From: Sneathiella litorea
GTDB lineage: Bacteria > Pseudomonadota > Alphaproteobacteria > Sneathiellales > Sneathiellaceae
Direction of reading: 5' to 3'
NCBI RefSeq assembly: GCF_009882915.1
Contig: NZ_WTUW01000002.1
Coordinates: 929,059 to 993,058 of the forward strand
DNA length: 64,000 bases
Made by a program: the position numbers and the translations under genes. The notes under the pieces were generated by a model that was not told the DNA's origin, searched no databases, and saw only the letters and a program-made list of their open reading frames with translations. Numbering within the stretch: the stretch's first letter is position 1; the number at the start of each line of letters is the position of its first letter. Of this stretch, positions 45,644-53,124 are shown in pieces.

Positions 45644-45672
45644 GCCCCGGCACCAGTTTCAGAGTGCCGGGC
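45644..45672 (-). promoter_or_regulatory. Attenuator-like hairpin overlapping the end of the leucine leader peptide
   Basis: GCCCGGCAC (codons 14-17 of the leader peptide) pairs with GTGCCGGGGC, a 9-bp GC stem around an 11-base loop containing the peptide's stop codon. The 5' arm would be covered by a ribosome near the end of the peptide. Its 3' arm could alternatively pair with the CGCCCGGCGACC-like stretch about 150 bases downstream, giving a mutually exclusive fold. There is no T-run immediately after it. Confidence 0.65.
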
Positions 45673-45712
45673 CAATAAGTCGTAGGCTCAATAGTCGGTT
45701 AGAAATCATCAT
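45659..45712 (-). CDS. leuL: Leucine-rich leader peptide of leuA
   Basis: A 17-residue ORF, MMISNRLLSLRLIGPAL. Five of 17 residues are leucine (codons 7, 8, 10, 12, 17), including CTA twice; codons CTA, TTG, CTT and CTC are all used. It lies upstream of leuA, and its 3' codons form the arm of a strong GC hairpin, the classic layout of ribosome-mediated attenuation by leucyl-tRNA shortage. The predicted promoter (45720-45747) puts transcription start at, or one base before, the first A of the ATG, so the peptide is probably translated from a leaderless mRNA; no Shine-Dalgarno sequence is present. I assign function from composition and position; the folding switch itself is not resolved. Confidence 0.75.
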   Translation of the reverse strand: MMISNRLLSLRLIGPAL

Positions 45713-45719
45713 GCGTGAA

Positions 45720-45747
45720 AATCTAGCGATTAGAAGTCATTAGTCAA
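45720..45747 (-). promoter_or_regulatory. Predicted promoter of leuL-leuA
   Basis: On the minus strand TTGACT (45747-45742), 16 bp, then TAGATT (45725-45720). Expected start at 45712-45713, at the first base of the leader peptide's ATG. Confidence 0.65.
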
Positions 45748-45779
45748 GCCAAAAGCGGTATTTTCCTGCGCTTGCAACG

Positions 45780-46778
45780 TCAGAGGTCCAAATCTAGAAA
45801 CGGATCTTCATAGTCATTTTCCTGAAATCCGAACAGTTTCCAGCTTTCTGCCATATGACTATCAAGCGGGGCGGATACCGTAAGATCATTGCCTTCGGGA
45901 TGGGAAATCGTTATCTCCCGCGCATGCAGATGCATCTTTTTGCTGACGATGCCATCTAGAAAAGCTTCTGGGCCGCCATATTTTCCATCACCCACAATAG
46001 GCGTGCCAAGCGCCGTCGCATGGACACGAAGTTGATGAGTACGGCCCGTCAATGGTTTAAACGCAACCCAGCAGGTTTTCTGCGCCGCTACTTCAATAAC
46101 AGAATAGTCTGTGATTGCCTTCTGCCCTTCTCGATCGACAACCACCTTTTCGCCATTCGATGTAACGATCTTGGCAAGGTTATAGCTAATCGTTCCTTCG
46201 CGTGGCTTCGGAACACCGGAGAGCAACGCCCAGTATATCTTTCGTGTTGTGCGGCGTTTGAAGGCTTCTGCCAAATGCTTTGCCGCCAGTCGTGTCCGGC
46301 CCAGCACCAGAACGCCAGATGTATCCTTGTCCAGCCTATGCACAAGGCGCGGTTTTTCCGGATAGTCGAACCGGAGCCCTTCAAGCAGGCCGTCAATATG
46401 GCGTTTCTGGCCGCTACCTCCCTGAACCGGCAAACCCGCCGGTTTGTTGAGGACGATTACCGCATCATCCATATGAAGGACCATTTTGCGAATGTCGGCA
46501 ATATCCCGATCGGAGAGTTTTTCCACCTCATGCGGGCGGGCACCACCTGCCTGCGCCGGTTTATAGATATCATCCGGCAGTGGGGGAACCCGAACGGTCT
46601 GTCCTGCCTCCAAGCGGTCATTGGCTTTTGACCTTTTCTTGTCAACGCGGATATCGCCTTTCCTGAGATGCTTTTCAAGCTGACCATGGGTCATGCCCGG
46701 AAAATGCGCCTTGAACCATCGATCAAGCCGCTGGTCCGCCTCGTCTTCACTGACTATGAGATGCTGTACCCGACTCAT
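45780..46778 (-). CDS. RluA-family 23S rRNA pseudouridine synthase (RluC/RluD-like)
   Basis: 332 residues. N-terminal S4 RNA-binding domain (DQRLDRWFKAHFPGMTHGQLEKHLRKGDIRVDKKR), then the catalytic domain with HRLDKDTSGVLVLGRT, which holds the active-site Asp, and KPLTGRTHQLRVHATALGTPIVGDGKYG. It converts uridines of 23S rRNA to pseudouridine; RluC (955/2504/2580) is the closest type by layout. The start is ATG 46778, overlapping the crcB stop by one base (TAATG). An open frame extends further upstream, but only through crcB. Confidence 0.9.
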   Translation of the reverse strand: MSRVQHLIVSEDEADQRLDRWFKAHFPGMTHGQLEKHLRKGDIRVDKKRSKANDRLEAGQTVRVPPLPDDIYKPAQAGGARPHEVEKLSDRDIADIRKMVLHMDDAVIVLNKPAGLPVQGGSGQKRHIDGLLEGLRFDYPEKPRLVHRLDKDTSGVLVLGRTRLAAKHLAEAFKRRTTRKIYWALLSGVPKPREGTISYNLAKIVTSNGEKVVVDREGQKAITDYSVIEVAAQKTCWVAFKPLTGRTHQLRVHATALGTPIVGDGKYGGPEAFLDGIVSKKMHLHAREITISHPEGNDLTVSAPLDSHMAESWKLFGFQENDYEDPFLDLDL

Positions 46779-47155
46779 TAAATTATCGCCTTTATTAAAT
46801 GCAGCCCTGCGAAAAGCCCTGCAACCGAAAGCAGGACGGACATCAGGACATAACTCGCCGCCGACACTGTCTCTCCCTTTTGCACCATCAAGGCAACATC
46901 CAGAGAAAATGCAGAAAAAGTTGTAAAGCCGCCCAGGAATCCCGTTACCAGAAAAACCCGCAGTTCCGGCGAGGGGGACCAACGCAACGCGATTATCTCG
47001 ATCAACACCCCTATCAGGAAGGAACCGACAATATTCACGAACAAGGTTCCGTAAGGATAGCCCGGGCCCAACTGCCGCAGCATCACCTGAGCCACACCAT
47101 AACGCGCGCAGGCGCCAAGCGCACCGCCCATTGCGACTGATAGGAACATATTCAT
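46778..47155 (-). CDS. crcB: Fluoride channel CrcB/Fluc
   Basis: 125 residues, four membrane helices. MGGALGACARYGVAQV, GTLFVNIVGSFLIGVL (Asn of the fluoride pore) and FLVTGFLGGFTTFSAFSLD (Phe box and Thr/Ser track) are the family hallmarks. It exports fluoride as a dual-topology dimer. The ATG at 47155 overlaps the rarA stop by four bases, and its own stop overlaps the rluC-like start. Because the gene is embedded in an operon there is no room for a fluoride riboswitch directly in front of it. Confidence 0.93.
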   Translation of the reverse strand: MNMFLSVAMGGALGACARYGVAQVMLRQLGPGYPYGTLFVNIVGSFLIGVLIEIIALRWSPSPELRVFLVTGFLGGFTTFSAFSLDVALMVQKGETVSAASYVLMSVLLSVAGLFAGLHLIKAII

Positions 47156-48468
47156 TTGTCCGACTTTCCGCCCTGTCTCTCCGCCCTCAACCGCGCCCAA
47201 TATTCAAGGCGTTTCTTTATATCACGCTCAAACCCGCGCTCAACCGGAGAATAATACTGCTCGCGCTTCATTTCATCGGGAAAATAACTCTGTCCCGAAA
47301 ATCCGTCTTCTGCGTCATGATCATAGGCATAACCCGCGCCATAACCCAAATCCTTCATCATGCCCGTCGGGGCATTGAGGATATGCTTGGGCGGCATGTG
47401 TGAGCCATGCTTGCGCGCCGCCTTCTTTGCCTGTTTAAAGGCACCGTAGGCGGCATTCGACTTCGGGGCGGTGGCGAGATAGATGACCGACTGCGCAATG
47501 GCGAGATCACCCTCCGGGGAACCAAGAAACTGATAGGCATCTTTCGCGGCATTGGCCTGCAACAGCGCGTTGGGGTCCGCCATGCCAATATCCTCGACTG
47601 CGAAACGAACCAAGCGCCGCGCAATATAGAGCGGGTCCTCTCCCCCGTCCATCATGCGGGAGTACCAGTAAAGCGCCGCATCCACATCCGACCCTCGCAG
47701 CGACTTATGAAGCGCGCTGATCAGGTTGTAATGTCCGTCGCGATCCTTATCGTAGGCTGGCGCGCGTTTGGAGATCACCTGCGACAAAGCCTCGGGGTCT
47801 AGCAATTCCTCCCCCGAATGAAAGACCGCCTCCACCATATTCAGAAAGAAGCGTCCGTCCCCATCGGCAAGCTGCAGCAGCGCTGCTTTCGCCGCGTCAT
47901 CAAGCGGAATGGGCCTGGCTTCCAACTCTTCCGCCCGGTCCATCAGGACCCGGAGTGAGGTTTCGTCATGACGGTTGAGGACCAGCACCTGACAGCGTGA
48001 GAGCAGAGCGCCGTTCAGTTCAAACGAGGGATTCTCTGTCGTCGCACCGACCAGGGTAATTGTGCCATCCTCCACAAAGGGCAGGAAACCATCCTGTTGC
48101 GAGCGGTTAAAGCGATGGATCTCATCAACAAAAAGAAGGGTTCTTTTGCCGTCCTGGCGACGCATTTTCGCGGCGTCAAATGCTTTTCGCAAATCCGCCA
48201 CACCGGAAAAGACGGCGGAAATCTGCTCGAAATGCATGTCCACTTCCTTGGCAAGAAGTCTCGCGATGGTCGTCTTGCCCGATCCCGGCGGCCCCCAGAA
48301 AATTATGGAGGCGAGCCAGCCCGCATCCAGCATCCGTTTAAGCGGCGCATCCTTTTTCAGCAGATGATCCTGCCCCACGACCTCATCCAGACGGGAAGGT
48401 CGCAACCGATCAGCAAGCGGCCTATCGGCGCCGGTATCGGGAAGGCCGGTATCAAACAGGCTGGTCAT
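47152..48468 (-). CDS. rarA: Replication-associated recombination protein RarA (MgsA), AAA ATPase
   Basis: 438 residues. PLADRLRPSRLDEVVGQDHLL opens the AAA module. Walker A is GPPGSGKTTIARLLA (about 58-72) and Walker B LLFVDEIHRFNRSQQD, followed by sensor 1 GATTENPSFELN and the C-terminal tetramerisation domain with SALHKSLRGSDVDAALYWYSRMMDGGEDP and GYGAGYAYDHD. RarA acts at stalled replication forks and interacts with SSB and clamp-loader factors. Overlaps degQ and crcB by four bases each. Confidence 0.95.
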   Translation of the reverse strand: MTSLFDTGLPDTGADRPLADRLRPSRLDEVVGQDHLLKKDAPLKRMLDAGWLASIIFWGPPGSGKTTIARLLAKEVDMHFEQISAVFSGVADLRKAFDAAKMRRQDGKRTLLFVDEIHRFNRSQQDGFLPFVEDGTITLVGATTENPSFELNGALLSRCQVLVLNRHDETSLRVLMDRAEELEARPIPLDDAAKAALLQLADGDGRFFLNMVEAVFHSGEELLDPEALSQVISKRAPAYDKDRDGHYNLISALHKSLRGSDVDAALYWYSRMMDGGEDPLYIARRLVRFAVEDIGMADPNALLQANAAKDAYQFLGSPEGDLAIAQSVIYLATAPKSNAAYGAFKQAKKAARKHGSHMPPKHILNAPTGMMKDLGYGAGYAYDHDAEDGFSGQSYFPDEMKREQYYSPVERGFERDIKKRLEYWARLRAERQGGKSDK

Positions 48469-49880
48469 AGACTGACCTTGAAAGACAATGTTCGCCCATT
48501 CCGACGGATCGCGATCTGCCAGCTTCCCTCTGCCGACTCAAGGACTTCTTTAGCTTGCGCGACATTCGTTATTTTTTGGCCATTGACCCGGAACAATATA
48601 TCCCGTTGCCGCAGTCCGTAACGTTCAGCAACGCTGCCCTTCATTGTGCCGGCCACAACAACTCCTTCGGAAAAAGCAGAAAGGCCCAGCTCCAACGCAT
48701 AGGCAGGCGACAGGTTTCCAACTACGGCTCCCGATAAGGGATGTCGCCCGGTTAGCGTCTCAATACTGCGGGCAGGGCTTTCAGGTGCCGCCTGCAGCTT
48801 CATTTCAAGTGATATACGTTCTCCGTCCCGATAAACACCGAGGCGAGCTGTCTCACCAATCATGCTCGACGCGACACGGAAAGTAAGCGTTTCCGGCCCC
48901 AGAATCTCCTTATCATCAATAGAGACAATGACGTCGCCAACACGAAGACCAGCCTGATAGGCCGCACCAAAAGAATGTACGCGATTGATCAGGACTCCCC
49001 CCGGCCTTTCAAGGCCAAGTCCATCCGCAACGTCCCCGGTAATTTCCTGACCGGTCGCGCCGAGCCAGGGACGCACGACCTTACCCGTTGCCAACCCGTT
49101 TGTAAGAACCGCTTTCACCAGATTTGCAGGTATCGCAAACCCAATACCAAGTGAACCGCCACTTTTACTGAAAATTGCAGAGTTGATACCGGCGATTTCC
49201 CCCTTCATCGTCAGGAGAGCGCCGCCTGAATTTCCGGGATTAATTGCCGCATCCGTTTGAATGAAGGACTGAATATCATTCGCCACGCCGGCGCTGCGAT
49301 CAAGCGCAGAAATAATGCCGCTGGTTACCGTCTGGCCGACACCAAAGGGATTGCCTATTGCAATGACAAGGTCGCCGATCTCAAGTGCATCCGAATCGGC
49401 AAACTCCAGATAGGGTAGCCTCTCCCCTTCCACATCTATCTTCAGAATGGCGAGGTCCGTTCGTTCATCGGCAACAATCAGCCGCGCATCAAACTCACGC
49501 CGGTCTGACAGGGCAACCGTAATTTCATCCGCACCATTGACGACGTGGTAATTGGTGACGATGACCCCGTCCCCATCCACCAAAACGCCGGAACCCAGTG
49601 AATTCTGTATTTTCTGTCGTTGCCGCTGCGGACCAAAATTTCCGCCAAAAAACCGTTTAAAAAAAGGATCATCAAACAGGCTTGGCCGGGTCTGGATAAC
49701 ACGGGTCTTCGTGAAAATATTAACAACCGCCGGCACCGCTTTTTTCACAAGGGGCGCAAAAGACAGCATCATCTGTGATTGGCTGGTTGGAACCACATCC
49801 TTCGCCACGACCGGTCGGCCCACCACAAAACATGATACCAGAAAAATACTGAAAATAGCTGTGCGGGAATATCTCTTCAT
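48465..49880 (-). CDS. DegQ/HtrA-family periplasmic serine protease with two PDZ domains
   Basis: 471 residues from ATG 49880, with a signal peptide (MKRYSRTAIFSIFLVSCFVVG, then VVA-KD). The trypsin-like domain holds the triad His (VTNYHVVNG), Asp (ERTDLAILKI) and Ser (AAINPGNSGGALL). Two PDZ domains follow (about 275-370 and 385-471; RVHSFGAAYQAGLRVGDVIVSI and KGSVAERYGLRQRDILFRVNG). It degrades or refolds misfolded envelope proteins. An in-frame start 18 codons upstream is possible but would spoil the signal peptide. First of the degQ-rarA-crcB-rluC/D chain. Confidence 0.92.
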   Translation of the reverse strand: MKRYSRTAIFSIFLVSCFVVGRPVVAKDVVPTSQSQMMLSFAPLVKKAVPAVVNIFTKTRVIQTRPSLFDDPFFKRFFGGNFGPQRQRQKIQNSLGSGVLVDGDGVIVTNYHVVNGADEITVALSDRREFDARLIVADERTDLAILKIDVEGERLPYLEFADSDALEIGDLVIAIGNPFGVGQTVTSGIISALDRSAGVANDIQSFIQTDAAINPGNSGGALLTMKGEIAGINSAIFSKSGGSLGIGFAIPANLVKAVLTNGLATGKVVRPWLGATGQEITGDVADGLGLERPGGVLINRVHSFGAAYQAGLRVGDVIVSIDDKEILGPETLTFRVASSMIGETARLGVYRDGERISLEMKLQAAPESPARSIETLTGRHPLSGAVVGNLSPAYALELGLSAFSEGVVVAGTMKGSVAERYGLRQRDILFRVNGQKITNVAQAKEVLESAEGSWQIAIRRNGRTLSFKVSL

Positions 49881-49980
49881 TCGTATAAAACCAGTTCCTG
49901 AAAGGTTAATCTTCACCCTACAATAGATGAACATATTAACCTGTTTTTCAAGCTATTGTCAGGTGCCCGACACTTGGCCG

Positions 49981-50012
49981 AAAAAAAAGGCAGCCCCGGG
50001 GACTGCCTTTTC
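49981..50012 (-). terminator. Terminator of the ribosomal protein cluster after rplQ
   Basis: On the minus strand AAAGGCAG and CTGCCTTT form a stem extended by a C/G-rich inner part, followed by eight T residues. It starts about 20 bp beyond the rplQ stop and closes the long tuf-to-rplQ gene run. Confidence 0.9.
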
Positions 50013-50033
50013 CTATTAAGTTGCGGTACCGTT

Positions 50034-50468
50034 TTAGGCCACGGCTTCCGCTTCAAATTCATCTTCAACAGCGTTCTGATCTGGCCCGGAATCCTGACCT
50101 TTAGCCTCAACATCCCTGTCGATCAATTCGATCACGCCCATTGGAGCCGCATCACCCGTGCGAAATCCTGCCTTCAGTACACGTGTATAGCCGCCCTGAC
50201 GTTCTGTATAACGTTCACTCAACGTGGTGAACAACTTGTCGACAGCAGACTTTTCATGCAACTCAGACAGGGCCTGCCGACGTGCGTGGAGGTCTCCACG
50301 CTTACCAAGCGTAATCAGCTTTTCGACAATAGGCCGAAGCTCCTTCGCCTTTGGCAAAGTTGTCTGGATTTGCTCATGCTTAATCAGGGAAGCCGCCATA
50401 TTGGCGAACATTGCCTTGCGATGAGCAGAGGTTCTATTGAGCTTACGCCCGGATTTACGATGCCGCAT
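50034..50468 (-). CDS. rplQ: 50S ribosomal protein L17
   Basis: 144 residues beginning [20 protein letters not shown], the invariant L17 start. The conserved core (about residues 1-117) ends near [22 protein letters not shown] short acidic tail ([15 protein letters not shown]) follows, a common alphaproteobacterial extension. L17 sits near the peptide exit tunnel. Last gene of the cluster, 30 bp after rpoA. Confidence 0.98.
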   Translation of the reverse strand: MRHRKSGRKLNRTSAHRKAMFANMAASLIKHEQIQTTLPKAKELRPIVEKLITLGKRGDLHARRQALSELHEKSAVDKLFTTLSERYTERQGGYTRVLKAGFRTGDAAPMGVIELIDRDVEAKGQDSGPDQNAVEDEFEAEAVA

Positions 50469-50498
50469 TTTTCTTACTCCACAGCCAGTGTTGCTGTT

Positions 50499-51512
50499 CT
50501 AAAAAGGTTCTTCCAGCCGTTTGGCCATATCTTCAATATTTTCTGGCGGCCAGTTCGGCACTTCCATACCCAGATGGAGGCCCATCTGCGCCAGAACTTC
50601 CTTAATCTCATTCAGGCTCTTGCGGCCGAAGTTCGGCGTCCGCAACATTTCCGCTTCAGTTTTCTGGATCAGATCACCAATATACACGATATTGTCGTTC
50701 TTCAAGCAGTTTGCCGAGCGTACGGACAACTCAAGCTCGTCCACTTTCCGGAGCAGGTTCCTGTTGAATTCAGGCTCATGGCTCTCTTCCTTGACAACCA
50801 CTTCTTCCGGTTCATCAAAGTTCACAAAGAGCTGGAACTGTTCCTGCAGAATACGAGCAGCAAACGCCACTGCATCTTCCGGTGACACGGTTCCGTTAGT
50901 TTCCACCTTCAGGGTGAGCTTATCATAGTCCAGCACCTGACCTTCGCGGGCGGCTTCTACCTTATAAGAGACCTTGCGGACCGGGCTATACAGGCTATCC
51001 ATCGGGATCAGGCCAATTGGCGCATCTTCTGGATGGTTATTGACGCCCGGTACATATCCCTTGCCGGTATCAACATTCATCTCCATGGAAATGGATGCAC
51101 CGTCATCCAGAGTCATCAAGACCTGGTCAGTATCCATAATCTCCAGGTCTGGACCAGTCTCAATCATACCAGACGTTACTTCGCAAGGTCCGGATGCTTT
51201 AAGAACCATGCGTTTCGGTCCGTCCGAATGCGCCTGAATTGCCAATGTCTTCAGATTGAGAACGATATCTGTCACATCCTCACGCACACCTGCGATCGAG
51301 GAAAATTCATGCAAAACATTATCGATTTGAATGGACGTGATGGCGGCACCCTGAAGGCTTGACAGCAAGACACGGCGCAACGCGTTGCCCAGTGTCAACC
51401 CAAACCCTCTTTCCAAAGGTTCCGCAATAATCGTGGCTTCCCGATCGCTCTGCTCACCCGGCTCCACTGAGAGGTTCGCCTGGATCAGATCTTTCCAGTT
51501 TTGCTGAATCAC
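50499..51512 (-). CDS. rpoA: RNA polymerase alpha subunit
   Basis: 337 residues from GTG 51512 ([11 protein letters not shown], the usual alpha start), preceded by ATGAGG. The N-terminal dimerisation/assembly domain includes [25 protein letters not shown]. The C-terminal DNA- and activator-binding domain (about 255-325) contains [31 protein letters not shown] and [16 protein letters not shown]. An open frame continues 20 codons upstream but is not homologous. A 97-bp gap with a perfect hairpin separates it from rpsK. Confidence 0.97.
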   Translation of the reverse strand: MIQQNWKDLIQANLSVEPGEQSDREATIIAEPLERGFGLTLGNALRRVLLSSLQGAAITSIQIDNVLHEFSSIAGVREDVTDIVLNLKTLAIQAHSDGPKRMVLKASGPCEVTSGMIETGPDLEIMDTDQVLMTLDDGASISMEMNVDTGKGYVPGVNNHPEDAPIGLIPMDSLYSPVRKVSYKVEAAREGQVLDYDKLTLKVETNGTVSPEDAVAFAARILQEQFQLFVNFDEPEEVVVKEESHEPEFNRNLLRKVDELELSVRSANCLKNDNIVYIGDLIQKTEAEMLRTPNFGRKSLNEIKEVLAQMGLHLGMEVPNWPPENIEDMAKRLEEPF

Positions 51513-51571
51513 GGTATTGACCTCATAGTTTTGCAGGCCCACCTTGGACCTGCGACGTCTAGACAATAGCA

Positions 51572-51592
51572 ATACTGGCTAAAAGCCAGTAT
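51572..51592. repeat. Perfect 9-bp hairpin between rpsK and rpoA
   Basis: ATACTGGCT and AGCCAGTAT with a 3-base loop. No T-run follows on the minus strand, so it is more likely an mRNA processing or stability element than a terminator. In enterobacteria this intergenic position is occupied by rpsD, which is absent here. Confidence 0.7.
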
Positions 51593-51609
51593 CGATACAG
51601 ATAAATCCG

Positions 51610-51999
51610 TTAAACGCGACGGCGTTTAGGCGGACGGCATCCATTATGCGGAATAGGCGATACATCCCGAATGGAAGTAATGTTAAAGCCTACAGACTGC
51701 AATGCCCGCAATGCCGATTCGCGTCCGGAACCAGGGCCCTTAACTTCGACTTCCAAAGTTTTCATCCCGTGGTCCATCGCTTTGCGGCCCGCATCTTCTG
51801 CAGCAATCTGAGCCGCAAAAGGAGTGGACTTACGAGAGCCCTTAAAGCCCTGCGATCCGGCGGACGACCAGGCAATAGCGTTACCTTGGGCATCAGTAAT
51901 CATAATCTTTGTATTATTAAAGGACGCACTGACATGTGCGACGCCAGAAATAATGTTTTTACGTTCGCGGCGTTTAACGCGTGTTTTTTCACGTGCCAT
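51610..51999 (-). CDS. rpsK: 30S ribosomal protein S11
   Basis: 129 residues from ATG 51999 ([19 protein letters not shown]). The core [18 protein letters not shown] and the C-terminal [10 protein letters not shown] are typical. S11 lies on the platform near the mRNA exit. A longer open frame upstream only reads rpsM out of frame. It starts 1 bp after the rpsM stop. Confidence 0.97.
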   Translation of the reverse strand: MAREKTRVKRRERKNIISGVAHVSASFNNTKIMITDAQGNAIAWSSAGSQGFKGSRKSTPFAAQIAAEDAGRKAMDHGMKTLEVEVKGPGSGRESALRALQSVGFNITSIRDVSPIPHNGCRPPKRRRV

Positions 52000-52000
52000 A

Positions 52001-52369
52001 TTACTTCTTCTTCCCAGCGATAGCTTTGGCCGGACCCTTGCGGGTGCGGGCGTTGGTATGGGTACGCTGACCACGGACAGGCAGGCCACGACGATGGCGC
52101 AGGCCACGGTAACAACCAAGGTCCATCAGACGCTTGATGTTCATTGAGGTTTGACGGCGCAAATCACCTTCAACGATATGATCGCTGTCGATGGTTTCGC
52201 GAATTTTCACCACTTCGGAATCGCTCAACGCATTGACGCGGATTTCCGGAGCGAGGCCGACAGCCTCGCAAATTTCCTTGGCCTTTGCCGGGCCAATTCC
52301 ATGAATATAGGTCAGTGCAATCAATACCCGCTTGTTCGTCGGAATATTTACACCAGCAATACGAGCCAC
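52001..52369 (-). CDS. rpsM: 30S ribosomal protein S13
   Basis: 122 residues: [26 protein letters not shown] with the helix-two-turn-helix core, then [27 protein letters not shown] and a lysine tail. It contacts the P-site tRNA and L5. The start is GTG at 52369 with GAGGAG upstream. It is the first gene after the promoter at 52442-52469. Confidence 0.97.
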   Translation of the reverse strand: MARIAGVNIPTNKRVLIALTYIHGIGPAKAKEICEAVGLAPEIRVNALSDSEVVKIRETIDSDHIVEGDLRRQTSMNIKRLMDLGCYRGLRHRRGLPVRGQRTHTNARTRKGPAKAIAGKKK

Positions 52370-52393
52370 GCTAGTTTCTCCTCATCACCAAAA

Positions 52394-52410
52394 CGGGTCA
52401 TCCTGACCCG
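52394..52410 (-). promoter_or_regulatory. Leader hairpin upstream of rpsM
   Basis: CGGGTCA/TGACCCG, a 7-bp perfect stem with a 3-base loop, followed on the minus strand by TTTTGG. It lies in the 5' leader of the rpsM transcript predicted from the promoter upstream, at a place suited to attenuation or autogenous control of the alpha operon. Confidence 0.5.
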
Positions 52411-52441
52411 GTTATCTCAAGCGCCTCCTGAGAAGCGCGCG

Positions 52442-52469
52442 ATTATATAATTTTGTGTTACCTAGTCAA
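52442..52469 (-). promoter_or_regulatory. Strong predicted promoter between adk and rpsM
   Basis: On the minus strand TTGACT (52469-52464), 16 bp, then a consensus TATAAT (52447-52442). It would start an rpsM-rpsK-rpoA-rplQ transcript near 52435 independent of the upstream S10/spc promoters. Confidence 0.75.
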
Positions 52470-52473
52470 CAGT

Positions 52474-53124
52474 TTAGATTGCCGGTAGTACGGCTTCCAT
52501 TTCTGCAGTTACTTCGTCAATTCCGGCCATACCGTCAACCTGCTTCAATACTCCCCTATTCCTGTAGTAAGGAAGAAGGGGCGCTGTCTGGTCATGGTAC
52601 GCCTTAAGCCGCGACTTAACAGTCTCGGCATTATCGTCACTGCGGCGGGTGAACTCAGTGCCACCGCATTTATCACATACACCCTCGATCGCCGGTTTAA
52701 GGAAACTGTCGTGATACCCAGCACCGCAATTCGCGCATGTATACCGTCCCGTAATCCGTTCCACCAGTATGTCGTCGTCGGTTTTCATCTCAATAACGGC
52801 ATCCAGCTTGAGGCCTTTTTCGGCGAGCATAGCATCCAACGCCTCTGCCTGAGCTTCGGTTCTTGGAAAACCATCAAGAATCACGCCATTCTTGCAATCT
52901 GGCTGATCCAGACGATCGGAAATAATTCCGGTCATAATATCATCGGAGACAAGCTCGCCGCGATCCATCACCGCCTTGGCCTTCCTCCCGATTTCAGTGT
53001 CTGCCGCAACTGCCGCTCGCAACATATCTCCCGTTGAGAGCTGTACCAGTCCGTGCTTATCCTGCAACCGTTGCGCCTGGGTCCCCTTCCCTGCGCCCGG
53101 AGCCCCGAGGAGAATCAAAATCAT
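52474..53124 (-). CDS. adk: Adenylate kinase (zinc-type LID)
   Basis: 216 residues. P-loop GAPGAGKGTQAQRL (about 7-20), LDGFPRTEAQAEALD in the core, and a LID with two CxxC pairs (CANC and CDKC, about residues 130-154) that would bind a structural zinc, the form usual in Gram-positives and many alphaproteobacteria. It interconverts ATP+AMP and 2 ADP. The start overlaps the secY stop by four bases. A promoter for the alpha operon lies immediately after its stop. Confidence 0.97.
   Translation of the reverse strand: MILILLGAPGAGKGTQAQRLQDKHGLVQLSTGDMLRAAVAADTEIGRKAKAVMDRGELVSDDIMTGIISDRLDQPDCKNGVILDGFPRTEAQAEALDAMLAEKGLKLDAVIEMKTDDDILVERITGRYTCANCGAGYHDSFLKPAIEGVCDKCGGTEFTRRSDDNAETVKSRLKAYHDQTAPLLPYYRNRGVLKQVDGMAGIDEVTAEMEAVLPAI

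Noticed and set aside
46779..46982. 68-codon upstream extension of the pseudouridine synthase
   Set aside because: It reads crcB in another frame; the S4 domain begins at ATG 46778, coupled to the crcB stop.
46700..47300. Fluoride riboswitch for crcB
   Set aside because: No non-coding space exists upstream of crcB, and no conserved pseudoknot elements were seen.
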